DNA from: Lucinisca nassula | Taxonomy: Eukaryota > Mollusca > Bivalvia > Lucinida > Lucinidae | Assembly: GCA_963580285.1 (NCBI GenBank) | Contig: OY757010.1 | Coordinates: 219,623,234-219,687,233, forward strand | Reading direction: 5' to 3' | Length of the DNA: 64,000 nucleotides | Shown here: positions 43,625 through 54,974 of the stretch, one piece after another | How positions within the stretch are numbered: the stretch's first letter is position 1 | Layout: every line of letters starts with the position of its first letter | The notes under the pieces: generated by a model | Databases searched by the model: none | Seen by the model: the letters and a program-made list of their open reading frames with translations, nothing else | What the model was told of the DNA's origin: nothing | Made by a program: the position numbers and the translations under genes

Positions 43625-45135
43625 CGAGGACTGTTCAACTATGAATGCAACTAAGCACATAAAAATGATTCCGTGATAGATTTCGATGAAAAAATTATTT
43701 TGTCCCCACAAAGTATTCCCCTTTAATAGATATACAAACTTTCAGTCTTCTGATCCAATCATTGAATGCATTTTGGTAGTCTTTTCGAGGTAAACTATGA
43801 AGGCACTGGAATATTGCAGAACCGAGGTGTTTGCGCTGTATAAATTTTCGACCAGAAAGGTATTTTTTAGCCGCGGGAACAAAACAAAGTCACACAGGGC
43901 AAGGTCAGGGGAATACGGGGGTGAGGGAGTTCAACAACCTTTTCCTGCTTCAGATAGTCTTGCACAATGAACGCCTTGTGCGATGACGCATTGTCATGTA
44001 GCAATCTGACATTGGCCAAACCAGTTGCGGGTCTTCGTTCTTTGAAATATTTCTTCAATTTTCGAAGAATTTTATTCTTGTAAAACTTCGCATTTACAGA
44101 TTTGCCTTTAGGCACAACAACCTGAATAGCAGGGCCCTGATTTGAAAAGAATATGGCATACATTACCTTCTTGACGCTCATGGTCCGCTTTGCAATGCAT
44201 GGTCTTTTGCAATACTTTGTTGCCCATATTTTGTTCTGAATCTTTCGTTTTGGCTCAAAAAAGTGAACCCATGTCTCGTCACCTGTGACGACATTAGCGA
44301 AAGACCGTGCATTGTAATTTGGAACCTTTTAGCAACTTCTTGGCGCACTGAACGCGTGTCCTTTTCTGCTCATCTGTCAACAGATGGGGAATCCATCTAG
44401 CACAGATCTTTCTCATTTTCAAATCCCGTTTCAGAATTGTATGAGCTGCTCCTTATGAGATGCCAACCATACTAGCTATTTGCCTAGTGGTGTATCGTGC
44501 ATCGGTAGCAACCATTTCTTTCACTCTAGCAACCATCTTGGCAGATGTTGCTCTTTCATGATCATGTGGTGCATCTTCTGTTGAGCCTAGCCCACAGCTG
44601 AATTTCTTACACCAACGAAAAACTGTCGGAAAAGACATTTCATTATGCCCATAAACCGAACATATTTCATCAAAAATGTCTTTGCACCGTATACCAAGAA
44701 TACAACGATTCTTAATATTGGACCGTATCTTAATATAGGACGATCATATGGTGCATCTTCTGTTGAGCCTAGCCCACAGCTTAATTTCTTACACCAACGA
44801 AAAACTGTCGGAAAAGACATTTCATTATGCCCATAAACCGAACATATTTCATCAAAAATGTCTTTGCACCGTATACCAAGAATACAACGATTCTTAATAT
44901 AGGACCGTATTTCAACGGCGTACTCTGACCTTCTTCCAACCATGTTTTGTATTAGTATACAAGAATAGACTGTTTATCGAACGATATACATGGCTAAAGT
45001 TGACGGATTTTAACAGGTTTGGTATCAATGTATAGGTAAAATGTTTTTCTACGCTGTGATATTTATTTCCAGGTGATTTTTTGCATAAGTGCATGAGAAA
45101 ACGTTCTACTTGCATTCATATTTGAACAGTCCTCG
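43625..45135 (-). mobile_element. Mariner element, copy 1 (1511 bp)
   Basis: TA target duplication at 43623-43624 and 45136-45137. Terminal inverted repeats CGAGGACTGTTCAACTATGA (left) and CGAGGACTGTTCAAATATGA (right, inverted) extend 26 bp with one mismatch. Longer than copy 2 because of an internal tandem duplication of ~182 bp (44568-44749 repeated from 44750). Confidence 0.95.
43860..44943 (-). pseudogene. Mariner transposase, inactivated
   Basis: Cut-and-paste transposase remnant on the minus strand. An ATG at 44943 begins MVGRRSEYAVEIRSYIKNRC. Helix-turn-helix text GHNEMSFPTVFRWCKK and TTRQIASMVGIS, then the first catalytic block GDETWVHFFEPKR near 44270, the second LLHDNASSHK near 43975, and a third SPDLAPCD-type block replaced by RIPLTLPCV through a frameshift near 43920. 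The internal ~182-bp duplication repeats part of the N-terminal domain and introduces further breaks. Spacing in copy 2 gives DD34D. This copy cannot encode an intact enzyme. Confidence 0.92.
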
Positions 45136-45137
45136 TA

Positions 45138-45365
45138 ATGAAAAAAAATTTATAGCTGGGTTTTGAACCCTAGCAACTTTGGGCATTTGATTTGATATTT
45201 TCATTGCCCTGTGTTTTATTAACCCATATATGACTAACGTCCCAAACGATGAAAACTGCGTCCGATCAGAGTTTTCACTGTTTACTTTATGTACGGAAAG
45301 TTGTTATAAGTTGAAATCATCAACAACAAACCAATGTATTGTGAAGATTGATTCCACAGATTTCA
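45138..45365. other. Unassigned
   Basis: Short spacer between mariner and HP280; nothing recognised. Confidence 0.4.
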
Positions 45366-45645
45366 CATCACGAAAACACGCCTATATAATTTTGACCCCC
45401 TTGAACCCCACTTTTATATAGTTAAACTGGGGATTCCGGGGGAATACCTTATTTTTCTTATTTCTGCTCTAAAATATAGATTGTTGGTACTCGTTAGAAC
45501 CGCCTCAATGAGGCGGTTCTAACGAGTGCCCAGAATCTATATCTGGAGCAGAAATAAGAAAACTATCAACATTTTTCACCATAAAATTTTCATTTTTTCG
45601 GCGATAAAGGTGGCAATGTATTTGTATAGGCGTGTTTGCGTTATG
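45366..45645. mobile_element. HP280 MITE
   Basis: CATCACGAAAACACGCCTAT to GTATAGGCGTGTTTGCGTTA. Stem TACTCGTTAGAACCGCCTC / GAGGCGGTTCTAACGAGTG around AAT. Confidence 0.9.
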
Positions 45646-46274
45646 AGATGGTCATAGCTCCAGATATCCATACTTTTAGAATAATTTATGGAGGTTTGTT
45701 CTGTGGCGTCTGTTCTGGATCTACATTTTGTCAATGTCTCATTTATGTTTTAATGCATGTATAACATACAACTTTTAATCTTAAAAACTCATATTCCAAC
45801 TTCCAGCTGTACAGATTCATTTTTTTACGAAATGCAGGGCAGAGAATAACAACATTAGACTTGAGCTTGAAATGCAGACTACCACGCTGTGAGACTGTGG
45901 AGCTTTCTTTTTTAAACATGCCACACACGCAAAATCATTTACATAGAAGCTTAGGTTGCATTGTTTCTTATCAATTCTGCCTGGATAAGTATTCGTATTG
46001 CAAAGGGGGAATACTCAGATTTTGTTTTTCTAAGGTCGGGCTTGGCTAAAAGTCATCGCTGCCCAACGAATGCAATTTAGTTTATAAATGCGTGTCCACA
46101 CATTGGTAACCATTAGGATATAGCACCCAAGATGTTTAATGCTTTCTGCCATAGCTATCAAAATTTACGCCATTTATTTTTTTTAAACATTTTTGCCACA
46201 AAAATCGATTGTGGGTGTTCGTTAGAACCGCCTAAGAAAACGTCTATATATATTAGCAAGAATAATAAAAATAA
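45646..46274. other. Unassigned, with an HP280 half-stem
   Basis: About 46200-46240 (AAAATCGATTGTGGGTGTTCG, TTAGAACCGCC) is a left half-stem of HP280. The remainder is unassigned. Confidence 0.4.
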
Positions 46275-46480
46275 GTAAAACTTTCTATATTAAGACCACC
46301 TTTGGGACTGATCAGAAATGGTCTATAATGCCACTTTTGAACAGTCTCAAAGGTGGTCTCCCACTGGAGCACACTGTGTGTAGAAAACGTGAAGAAAAAG
46401 TACATGAACCCTTCTAAATATGTTTCTAAAAACATAATTTGTCTTCATTTTGGGTGGTCTTAAAAACAGCATTTCGCTTT
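46275..46480. repeat. TTAAGACCACC-type MITE-like repeat
   Basis: TATTAAGACCACCTTTGGG at the left, TTTTGGGTGGTCTTAAAAAC at the right (inverted). Internal CCACTTTTGAACAGTCTCAA and GAAAACGTGAAGAAAAAG as in 21836-21985. Confidence 0.65.
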
Positions 46481-46513
46481 ATATCGCTTTTAATCCCATT
46501 TTTACTATAAAAA

Positions 46514-47000
46514 ATGAAGTGAAGGCAATGACCAGCAATCGATACAATTAACCCACAGCTCCCTTCAGGGGCACCAAAGGGAAAGAATCACAAACATGAA
46601 ATAACCAGACCCTGGAGGAAACATCAATAGAGGAAAGCCAAAAGGACAGTTACTTTCCCACAAAATGGCCAATTGGCTGTCCAAAACAAAAAAAGATATA
46701 AGCGATACACACATATGACGAAATGAACCGCGACAGAAGAACAGCATTGGAACGGTCAGTGAAAACTATTTCACTGGGGGTAGGTGGGGGAGGGAGGCTT
46801 AAATCGATTTAACGCGGCTGCAATCCTCGCCCTTACTGCCGTCGCGATTTAGACAAATAATTTGTTCAGTCCGTATGACGTCTTCCTAACTCATCAGTGC
46901 AACATCTCCGGGAACACAAAAGCCAAGCAACCACATAGATGAAACAACAATGAGGGGTGAGGAATCCACAGCAAGAAATAACTGAAAAGCTGGAGCTTAA
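46514..47000 (-). mobile_element. RT-T 3' UTR copy, 5'-truncated
   Basis: GAAGTGAAGGCAATGACCAG to the ACAGCAAGAAATAACTG block, colinear with 24605-25090 but stopping before the coding part. A G-rich expansion at 46776 parallels the one at 3712. Confidence 0.75.
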
Positions 47001-47221
47001 GAAAAGCAATAATTAGAACCTTTGGTATAAAGTTGGGTTTACTAGGGTGTTCATTATCTGATGCAATTGTCTTGGCCACTGTTTAATTAATATTCGACCA
47101 GTTTGTGTAAAATCTAACATCTGGGACAACTTGGTTTTCATGGTCAATTTGCTCGAACCCGATCAAGGGTTCGCGTTTACAGAAACATTTATGGACGCTC
47201 TTACATCTATTAAGGGGACTG
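47001..47221. other. Unassigned
   Basis: Nothing recognised. Confidence 0.4.
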
Positions 47222-47425
47222 GATACACCTTAGGAGAGGCAACTCCTGCAAACGTATTTTTGTCTCCCATGTCAATAGGGGTCAACTCTTAAAGGAAAGA
47301 ATTTGCTCCTCATGAGGAGCAAATTCATTCCTTTAAGAGTAGACCCCTTTATCAGTGGGACAGGGCTTACAGAAAAGCGAAGATGTAGTCCCGAAAGTTG
47401 TCTCCCTTTGAAAAATGGCGGAAAA
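47222..47425. mobile_element. GGGGTCAACTC hairpin MITE, second copy
   Basis: Same repeat as 12190-12365 in the opposite orientation: GGCAACTCCTGCAAACG, GTCTCCCATGTCAATAGG, then the hairpin GGTCAACTCTTAAAGGAAAG ... CTTTAAGAGTAGACCCC, then CAGTGGGACAGGGCTTACAG. Two arm mismatches. Confidence 0.8.
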
Positions 47426-47644
47426 ATCTGCCAGGTGTTCCCATTCCCCTTGATAAAGAGAGAAGAGCGGAATACTTTTCCATTTTAAATTAGTTATGGT
47501 TGCTACAATCTGTCTTACCATTCAGTTCCATGCTGTCCTTGCAGAAGGTAGGGGTAGAGGGGAAATGTTACTTCTTCAGTTTCTACAATTCCATTCATTT
47601 TTCATTTTTAACCCATTTTGTACCAGAAACCCCAAAACAGTTAC

Positions 47645-47690
47645 CCTGGCAAACTGTGCAGGCCCAGATCAGGGTCTACACTGTTTGCAT
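47645..47690. repeat. Short fold-back
   Basis: GCAAACTGTGCAGGCCCAGA / TCAGGGTCTACACTGTTTGC, nearly complementary with almost no loop. Confidence 0.6.
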
Positions 47691-47802
47691 AAAGATCAGC
47701 CATTATCTGAATAAAATTTTCAGAAAACGCAACCCGACACCCCTAAATTTTGATAATGGACTCCTGCTATATATAAGGAGGAAGATTCCATCTGGTTACA
47801 TT

Positions 47803-47930
47803 ACCAGGGTTAAATGGGTTAAATTACTATTTCTCCACTGGGTTAAAGGGTTAAAAAAAAAGGGTTAAATTACTATTTCTCCACTGGGTTAAAGGGTTAA
47901 AAAAAGGGTTAAATTACTATTTCTCCACTG
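47803..47930 (+). repeat. ~45-bp minisatellite, about 2.7 units
   Basis: GGGTTAAATTACTATTTCTC with CACTGGGTTAAAGGGTTAAA occurs three times. Units differ mainly in the length of the A run. Recent slippage-type duplication. Confidence 0.9.
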
Positions 47931-48574
47931 TCCCCCTACTATCACTTCTAGCTGGTTTCTTCCTGGTTTCTTTCTTTCTTTGAGAACTGACACGAACTGA
48001 CCCACAAGGGTTGACGTGTCGTTAAACCCAACGCAAACACAATCATTCAGTTCCAATTTCTTGTTAGAAATGTACTAATATTTCTAAGAATCTGTAGTAA
48101 AATATAAAAAAGAGAACATTAGCATAATTAGTGTAATAAAATTGTCATTTAATCAGATTGCCTTGTTCAAACTTCCTTGCGCGGGGGTCGGCATGTGTCG
48201 CCATAACGTATAATTACATTTGCATACTATTATTACAATGAAAAAGTGTCGCGACAACAGAAAGTTTCCTCTTGGACTAAGAATAAACTCTTCGTGGTCT
48301 ACCTGGTGGGTTTCTTTAGCTCCGGCTTACAGAGTGTCGAACAAGCTACGAGACTTTATCTTTGTTATATCGCAGTTATTTAATTTGATTTGTTTTTCTG
48401 TTTTCAAATTTTTATATAATTTTTACTTGATGTCTCAATTTATTGAATCTGTATATGATTCCGAACATTCAGATTTTCCAGGCTCGTTGAGCTGGTCCAG
48501 GAGAAAAAAAGGAGTAATCGCATAAGTGACCAGAAAAGGAAAAGCTGCCGGAACATTCGCAGTCAACTAATAGG
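47931..48574. other. Unassigned, with an unrecognised frame
   Basis: Frame 48220-48525 (101 codons) has a hydrophobic middle (FIFVISQLFNLICFSVFKF) but no recognised family. No coding support. Confidence 0.3.
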
Positions 48575-48672
48575 CCTATATATATGGCTTCTTGAGCTAC
48601 TTCTAGACCTTCATGGCATGACTGCGAGTCGCGAAGTTCCGGCGAGCCGGAAACTTTGCTGCTCGCCTTAGC
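48575..48672. repeat. Fold-back with GCGAGCAGC-type ends
   Basis: CATGACTGCGAGTCGCGAAG with TTCCGGCGAGCC / GGAAACTTTGCTGCTCGCC. Resembles the inner stem of M236 and the hairpins at 50645 and 57247. Confidence 0.5.
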
Positions 48673-48682
48673 AATAAAATAC

Positions 48683-48946
48683 CATCACGAAAACACGCCT
48701 ATATAACTTTCAACCCCTTGAACCCCATTTTTATATAGTAAAACTGGGGTTTCCGGGGCTATATATTATTTTTCTTATTTCTGCTTATTCCTCGTTAGAA
48801 CCGCCTCAATGAGGCGGTTCTAACGAGTGCCCACAATCTATATTTTGAGCAGTAATAAGAAAAATATCACAATTTTTCATCATAAAATTTTCATTTTTTT
48901 CGGCGATAAAGGTGCCATTGTATTTGTATAGTCGTGTTTGCGTAAT
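48683..48946. mobile_element. HP280 MITE
   Basis: CATCACGAAAACACGCCTAT to GTATAGTCGTGTTTGCGTAA. Left stem shortened (TTATTCCTCGTTAGAACC), right stem full length. Confidence 0.88.
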
Positions 48947-49109
48947 AGATTTTCCTTTCGTTTAAATGTCCTGAAAATGCTAAGACAAACCTGCACAGCC
49001 ATCGGATAGGGTTAAATATATCTATGTGACTGTCAGTAGCAAAGAATCTGGCAAGCATGCGCATAATACCTTTTGATGCTCACCTTAGCGATAAATAAGA
49101 TTTTCTTAT

Positions 49110-49273
49110 CGCCATTTTGTGGGAAAGTAACTGTCCTTTTGGCTTTCCGCTATTGATGTTTCCATTAGGGTCTAATTGTTTCATGTTTTTGTTTCTTTCC
49201 CTTTGGTGTCTCTGGTGAAAGCTGTGGGTTAATTTTATCGATTCCTGATCATTGCCTTCGCTTCTATTTTATC
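49110..49273 (+). mobile_element. RT-T 3' end fragment
   Basis: GCCATTTTGTGGGAAAGTAA through GTTTCTTTCCCTTTGGTGTC to CTGATCATTGCCTTCGCTTC then TATTTTA. Confidence 0.8.
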
Positions 49274-49566
49274 CCACTTACACATTTCATCTGTGTTGAC
49301 CAGGTCAGATATCTCAACAGTATAAGGAACCGTATCACCAGGATCAACATTGCTTGTCATCATATTGATTTTCACTAAACCTCTTACTATATAGAATGGG
49401 CGTGTCGCATTTAAAAAAGCAAACAGTCCAGAGCAGAAACTCAAGGGCGTAAGGGCTACAAAATCTGGAACTGAGGCCCTCACATAGTGCGAAGAGTTTC
49501 TATTAAACCGTTTGCTATACATTTCATTTCTAAATCAAATATTGTGATATACCACTAATACAGCCT

Positions 49567-49692
49567 CGCTGTATGAGCTAGCTTTTACAGTGACATGGTT
49601 TAGTGGTCTGACTTTTCTATGAAGTTTAGCAACGGAAATAGTGATTATACCTGGATGGGTGACCCTACATGGGTTGGCGACTGCTGAACTTG
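49567..49692 (+). pseudogene. 5S rRNA-like sequence (pseudogene or 5S-derived SINE head)
   Basis: GGTCTGAC...GAAGTTTAGCAACGGAAATA, then TACCTGGATGGGTGACC and TTGGCGACTGCTGAACTT, line up in order and spacing with the animal 5S internal control region (AAGTTAAGCAACG, TGGATGGGTGACC) and 3' end. The 5' half is poorly matched. Too diverged for a working 5S gene. Known 5S-derived SINEs (SINE3) make a retroposon head possible, but no LINE-type tail is seen nearby. Based on recalled 5S sequence. Confidence 0.55.
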
Positions 49693-49810
49693 AAGGAGAC
49701 GGCCTGTGCGCTCGCTTACAGTATTGTGCATCCAAAATCCGTATTCAACGTATAGCATTCAATTGAAATACATTAACCCTTATCCTGCTATTCCCGACAA
49801 CCTCTATCTC

Positions 49811-49879
49811 TGCAAACAGTTTAGATCCAGATCAGATGGCTTCTGAAGAATCCATATGATCAGGATCTACACTGTTTGT
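49811..49879. repeat. Short fold-back
   Basis: GCAAACAGTTTAGATCCAGA ... GATCAGGATCTACACTGTTTG. Confidence 0.7.
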
Positions 49880-50644
49880 CATTCAGTTTGTGAATTTGAA
49901 GGAAAATATTATATCATGTAATCTGATTGGCTGATGGTCAGGAATGGGAGTGGCTAATTAAAATATTCAGCAGGATTGTCCGAAAGTCTCAACCCTAGAG
50001 TCATTAAAGATTACAGATTATTAATCCGCTAGTAGAAATCACGATGTTTAACGGGAAGTCGTAATATAAGAACACACTTGAAAATCAAATACCATTCCAT
50101 TCTTTGTTCAGCATTTCAAGCGAATAGACATAATATTGCTAGCCTTATTTTACTCCTCTTAAAAACAACAACAAAAAACGAATATATTATCTGCTGTCCG
50201 CGATTTGCGCTTGAAGGGTTAAAAAATTTCAAAAGGACAACAAACGTTTGCTTCAAATGTTCCATAAAAGATATTTAATATCAAGGATGCCAATAAATTG
50301 TCTAGAAATAACAATATATGGATTATAAAACTGGGTTTTATGAGAATTTCCTGAGATCATCACGTACAAAACACTGCCATAACTGCACGTGATAACAATG
50401 GACTGCGACATTTTACAGTTCTAGTCGCATATAACAGCTGGGACACACTCATAGATAACATTATGGCGTTTTGGCGGTGTGTGCACCAGTGTTCCAAATC
50501 TGCCATGGCACGATATAAAGTAGAACTGAGGTGCAAAAAGTTGTTTCAGACTGAGAAGCAGCGTCTGTTGAGAAAGACACAAATGTTAATGTAAACATGG
50601 TATGTTTCATTTGAGCGGGAACACGACAATGCCATCAAGAAGAA
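49880..50644. other. Unassigned
   Basis: No recognised feature. Confidence 0.4.
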
Positions 50645-50712
50645 CTTGACGATCAGCGAAGACTCTGATCAACCGGCGCATGCGCAGGTTGATTTGAGTC
50701 TTCGCTAGTAGC
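50645..50712. repeat. Fold-back (GCGAAGACTCTGATCAG type)
   Basis: GATCAGCGAAGACTCTGATC...AACCGGCGC and, inverted, GCGCAGGTTGATTTGAGTCT with TCGCT. Similar hairpins at 26185, 32668 and 57247. Confidence 0.65.
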
Positions 50713-50961
50713 AATAAGACTTTTATAATCAGATAGGAAAAAGACATTTGTGGTCAAGCTAGTCGCTCAGTCTTTTTTCCGCAGGTTTCGGTACCGCCAA
50801 ATTCTAATATTAAGATTCTCGGTACATTTACAGAAAGCACCTTTATTAAAGAGACGGTATGTTGTTCATACATGTACCTCCATTAATAAATTGACTCATG
50901 CGACGTCTAAAGATCATAAATTGGCGTCGAAATAAACCATGGTTATCTACAACATGATTGG

Positions 50962-51243
50962 GTCACGAAAACACGCCTATATAATTCTGACCCCCTTGAA
51001 CTCCACTTTTATATGGCAAAACTGACGTTTACAGGGGGTATATCTTATTTTTCTCATTTCTGCTCTAAAATATAGATTGTGGGTACGCGTTAGAACCGCC
51101 TCATTGAGGCGGTTCTAACGAGTACCCACAATCTATATTTTGAGCAGAAATAAGAATAATATCACAATTTTTCATGTGAAAAATGTCTTTGTTTCGGCGG
51201 TTACGTTTATAATGCATTTGTATAGGCGTGTTTTCGTAATGAT
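50962..51243. mobile_element. HP280 MITE
   Basis: GTCACGAAAACACGCCTATA to GTATAGGCGTGTTTTCGTAA. Stem AGATTGTGGGTACGCGTTAG / CTAACGAGTACCCACAATCT nearly perfect. Confidence 0.9.
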
Positions 51244-52334
51244 GTCATCAACGGCGCTCTGCCACTATCAATATGAAAAGTTGCGTGTGATTCTTTTCTT
51301 TTTAGACTTTACCCTCAATAGGCCAGAATATTTCGACACATACTGGATGGAAATTAATAGAAGTAATAAAAGTAATTTATTTTCTTTCACTGAAGTATGA
51401 ACAACTGGGTCACAAGCAAAGTTCAACTGCACACCTTTCGGGTTCACTTGCTTTGCACATGACCCGATGTTCATACGCCAATGAACGTGCAATAAATTAC
51501 ATTCATTTATTAAATGAAAATGACAATGGATTGTCATACAAATAACGCATATACGTACAGTTTTTGACAGATCTTTTCAAGTTTAAGGGGTCGTTAGACA
51601 TTTTAGACGTTAGACGTTTTATTTGGTATATATTTCCAAATATTGGATAGTTTTGACCTGTTTATAGGGCGCATTTTCTTGGTATATAGCCCATTATTAG
51701 GAATCTATGCTTACATGAATTGTTGGCACCATTCGCTTCAAATAACGATAAACAAAGCAATAAGCCCCAAACCACAATACTACAAGACGCAAGCCGCCAC
51801 CAAACACTACCAAGCCAAAACATAGGAGAACGAACAGGTCCTTTATCGCTCATATGGCTGCTGATGAATGTGTTAAATACTGACACTGCACTCTCATACA
51901 TGTACACAAATATCGCAATGTCAACATGTTATATTGGTAAAATTTCAAAAATAATAATTTTGAAATGTAGCTTCAACAGTGATCCCGAATGTGAGCTGTT
52001 TCGTTTATCACTTAAATTCCTGTACTTTAAGCAAGTGTAGACCATCAAGAGACGCAGCGTTCTTTGGTGTCCGATCTGGGTTCCGAATGTCCCTTCTTGG
52101 AACCCTTGGCATATATTGATGTACAGATTTTATGTTCTGAGCATAATGTCCTGTTCTTGCGAGTCCTTTATCTTTATTTTATCTTTATTCCGCTTAATTT
52201 ATAAACCTTCAATGGTCGCGTGTACAATCGTTGAAAGCTTCTGGGTTATTACTAACATATGCTATGTAACAGCTTGATCCAACTTTGACAATTCCAGGGG
52301 TTGGTTTGGTGAAGTAAAAGGCAAAGAGAAATAG
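51244..52334. other. Unassigned
   Basis: No gene recognised. About 51415-51475 has an AAGTGAACCCGAAAGG-type inverted repeat (CACAAGCAAAGTTC / TTGCTTTGCACATGACCC). About 52033-52085 is a half fold-back (GTGTAGACCATCAAGAGACG). Confidence 0.4.
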
Positions 52335-52505
52335 AGTGGGCTGCAAGGTGTTTCGTCTACGCCTGCCCAGGCAAAGAAGTGCGATTCACTGCATGTAAAC
52401 CCTATTGGTTTGTTTTGGGTAAAACATCCACAAAATTGGAAGCACCGTCTCCAAAATGACATAAATAGTGTTGACGGGGACGTAAAACCCCAATTCAAAC
52501 AAACA
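52335..52505 (+). mobile_element. SINE-M copy, 5'-truncated
   Basis: GCCTGCCCAGGCAAAGAAGT, AAACCCTATTGG, AAATTGGAAGCACCGTCTCC, AAAATGACATAAATAGTGTT and GACGGGGACGTAAAACCCC. Confidence 0.7.
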
Positions 52506-52699
52506 AAAATAAGCAAGAATTCTGGTGAAAAAAATGCATTGGATTGGTAAATATGTGTTAATGAATCATTTGGTTTAAGTGATCTTCACTGAAATGAACG
52601 TGGAAATTATCGGGTACACAGGACTGCGTTCAAATGGAAAAGGAAAACGGGGGTCTTAACTCGTCCGTGGAGATTGTTCATGATTGACCATTCCCTCTA

Positions 52700-52870
52700 T
52701 TACGAAAATTCAAGAAGCCCAGTTGTCAGTTTCTGGCGATTCAAGAAGGCCAGTTGTCAGTTTCTGGCAAAATAGCAATATAATGATAAATAGCTTGGTA
52801 AGGTAAACTGCCCGGCTCGATAAGACAAAAATACTGTTGACTTGGCTATTGAAATCAGCTAATTCAATCG
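52700..52870 (+). mobile_element. MetaSINE-like fragment with a duplicated core
   Basis: CCAGTTGTCAGTTTCTGGCG then ATTCAAGAAGGCCAGTTGTC again 30 bp later: a 30-bp tandem duplication of the SINE core. The tail AAAAATACTGTTGACTTGGC matches 32510-32530. The head is missing. Confidence 0.65.
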
Positions 52871-52934
52871 ACTGCCAGCCCAATTTTATAATCATTACTT
52901 AAATTTAAGGCGGACTGCACACACTATCTGTCTA

Positions 52935-53264
52935 AACCACGATAGAAGTAAGGACGAGGATTGCGGCCGCGTGACATCGATTTAACCCTCCCCCCAATCC
53001 CCATCCCCCCCCCCCCCCACACACCCCAGTGAACTCTGCTCCTTCCGAGGCGGCTCTTCTGTCGCGATTTATTTTGTTTGTCTTTGAATGTGTGTATCGC
53101 TTTATACCTTTTTGTTTTGGATAACCAAATGGCCATTTTGTGGGAAAGTAACTGTCCTTTTGGCTTTTCCTTTAGGGTCTGTTTATCTTTCCCTTTGGTG
53201 TCTATGATGGGGTGTGTGGGCTAATTGTATCGATTCCTGATCATTGCCTTCACTTCTATTTTCC
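52935..53264 (+). mobile_element. RT-T 3' UTR copy
   Basis: GTAAGGACGAGGATTG, CTTCTGTCGCGATTTATTTT, GGCCATTTTGTGGGAAAGTA and the end CTGATCATTGCCTTCACTTC then TATTTTCC. C-run expansion at 52995. Confidence 0.75.
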
Positions 53265-53359
53265 ATAAATTAAAGGAAACCTACAATTCAAGGAATGGTA
53301 TAACATCGATGAATTTGTTTGACAATGTTTATGGTGTAGCTAACGGGGTTTGCTTTTGC

Positions 53360-53739
53360 TGCAGTATTTCCGTTATTTTATGTTGTCGAGTCCTCATCGT
53401 TGTCGTTTGATTTTTATGCTCTCTAAGATGCTGCGCTGACGAGTTAGAAATAATACTGACGTTTCCAAAGCGGTTGTTCTGTTGCGGTTTATTATTAGTA
53501 CAGATCGTCTTTTCATAATATATGTATATATGGCTTAAATCTTTTATTTCGGACAACCGTCTTTTGGATATTTTGTGGGACAATAACTGTTATTTTGTCT
53601 TTCCGCGTGTGACGTTTGCATTAAGGTGAAGTTGTTTTATGTTTGTGATTCTTCCCTTTGGTATCTTGATCGTTGCCTCTACTTCTTGTTTGGACGGGAG
53701 GTGTCAGCTAATTGTATGGATTCCTGATCATTGCCTTCA
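53360..53739 (+). mobile_element. RT-T 3' UTR copy, diverged
   Basis: GTTGTCGAGTCCTCATCG, TTGTTCTGTTGCGGTTTATT, ATTTTGTGGGACAATAACTG and GGATTCCTGATCATTGCCTT. The stretch GATCGTTGCCTCTACTTCTT, ~60 bp before the end, looks like an extra terminal motif. Directly follows 52935-53264 in the same orientation. Confidence 0.6.
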
Positions 53740-54211
53740 ACGTTTTACAACTACACAAAATTGCATTCCTTAACCTTTAAGATGCCAACCACAACAATTG
53801 TCGTTTACTTTCTTGTCTGCTGGTTACTTGATAATATTTTGATACAAAATAATATGGACATAACACATATTGTTCCTGTAGGAGCTGTCTGTTCATGGTC
53901 CCCACTGTTTGTCTGTATGAAATAAGATCTTTAAAAAGTTTGCAAGAAGATGCAGCAGCCGTCGTAAATTACGAGATACTAATGCGTCACCGCCTCTGAA
54001 TCGTGCAACGTTACAAGGGAACTGTTTCAAGGGTCCATGCACAGGTAAGGCATTGCTCTAGATAACATCCGTCATATTGGCGATAACCACATCACTGTCG
54101 GCACGCTGGTGGGACGATTGCCTCTGTGAAATGGTCCTGACCGGAACACGAACCCCTGAACTCAGACTTGGACTGTTTCGATTTACCCTTAATGTCCTGT
54201 ATTTTAATACA
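53740..54211. other. Unassigned
   Basis: Nothing recognised. Confidence 0.4.
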
Positions 54212-54270
54212 AAAAAGTGTAGATACTGATCTGATACCGCGTTTTGGGCGTCTGATCTGATCTACTCTGC
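54212..54270. repeat. Short fold-back
   Basis: AAGTGTAGATACTGATCTGA...TACCGCG and, inverted, GGCGTCTGATCTGATCTACT. Confidence 0.6.
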
Positions 54271-54342
54271 TTGCTAAAGTCTCACTACATGAGACCAGCT
54301 AGAATGTAAAGATACCCTTTGTACACAGAACTGACGTTACAG

Positions 54343-54622
54343 ATTACGAAGACAAGCTTCTATAACTCTGAACCCCTTGAACCCCACTTTTGTATAGTAA
54401 AACTGGGGTTTACAGGGGTAAATATTATTTTCCTTTTTCCTGTTCTAAAATATAGATTGTGTGTACTCGTTAGAACCGCCTCGATGAGGCGGTTCTAACG
54501 AGTACCAACAATCATTATTTTTAGTAGAAAAAAGAAAAATATTACAATTTTTCATCTTAAAATTATCATTTTTTTCGGCGGTAAAATTTACAATGTATTT
54601 GAATATTCCTGTTTTAGTGATG
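54343..54622. mobile_element. HP280 MITE
   Basis: ATTACGAAGACAAGCTTCTA at the left and a decayed right end (GAATATTCCTGTTTTAGTGATG). Central stem GTGTACTCGTTAGAACCGCC / GGCGGTTCTAACGAGTACCA. Confidence 0.85.
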
Positions 54623-54974
54623 GTAACGTGTATAAGGTGGCTTTGAACACCGTTATCTACATTTTCACCTGATCACTGATAGTCATGTCGGCATATATAA
54701 CTCAGATTCGTATAGTAACATTTGGGTAGATTGACACACAATCGACCCAACAACCTACGGATCTTTTATTTTTACATGCCGAACATTTAGGTCGGTAGGT
54801 TGATTTTTTGTCAACATTTTATTTGATGGAAAAAGACCAAAAATCTTTACAAGAGCTAAATTCCAACCATATTGTCAGAAAAGATTCAAATAATGAGATT
54901 TAGAGCATCACAGAAGCAAAAGAACAGAATTTTAAGTATTATTTTTGCCTTGAATGGGATAAAAAGTGCCAGAA
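54623..54974. other. Unassigned flank of the 21-bp array element
   Basis: AGGTCGGTAGGTTGATTTTTT at about 54790 resembles AAGGTCGGTAGGTTAGAAAA at 55562 on the other side of the array, so the fold-back may sit inside an older repeat. Confidence 0.4.
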
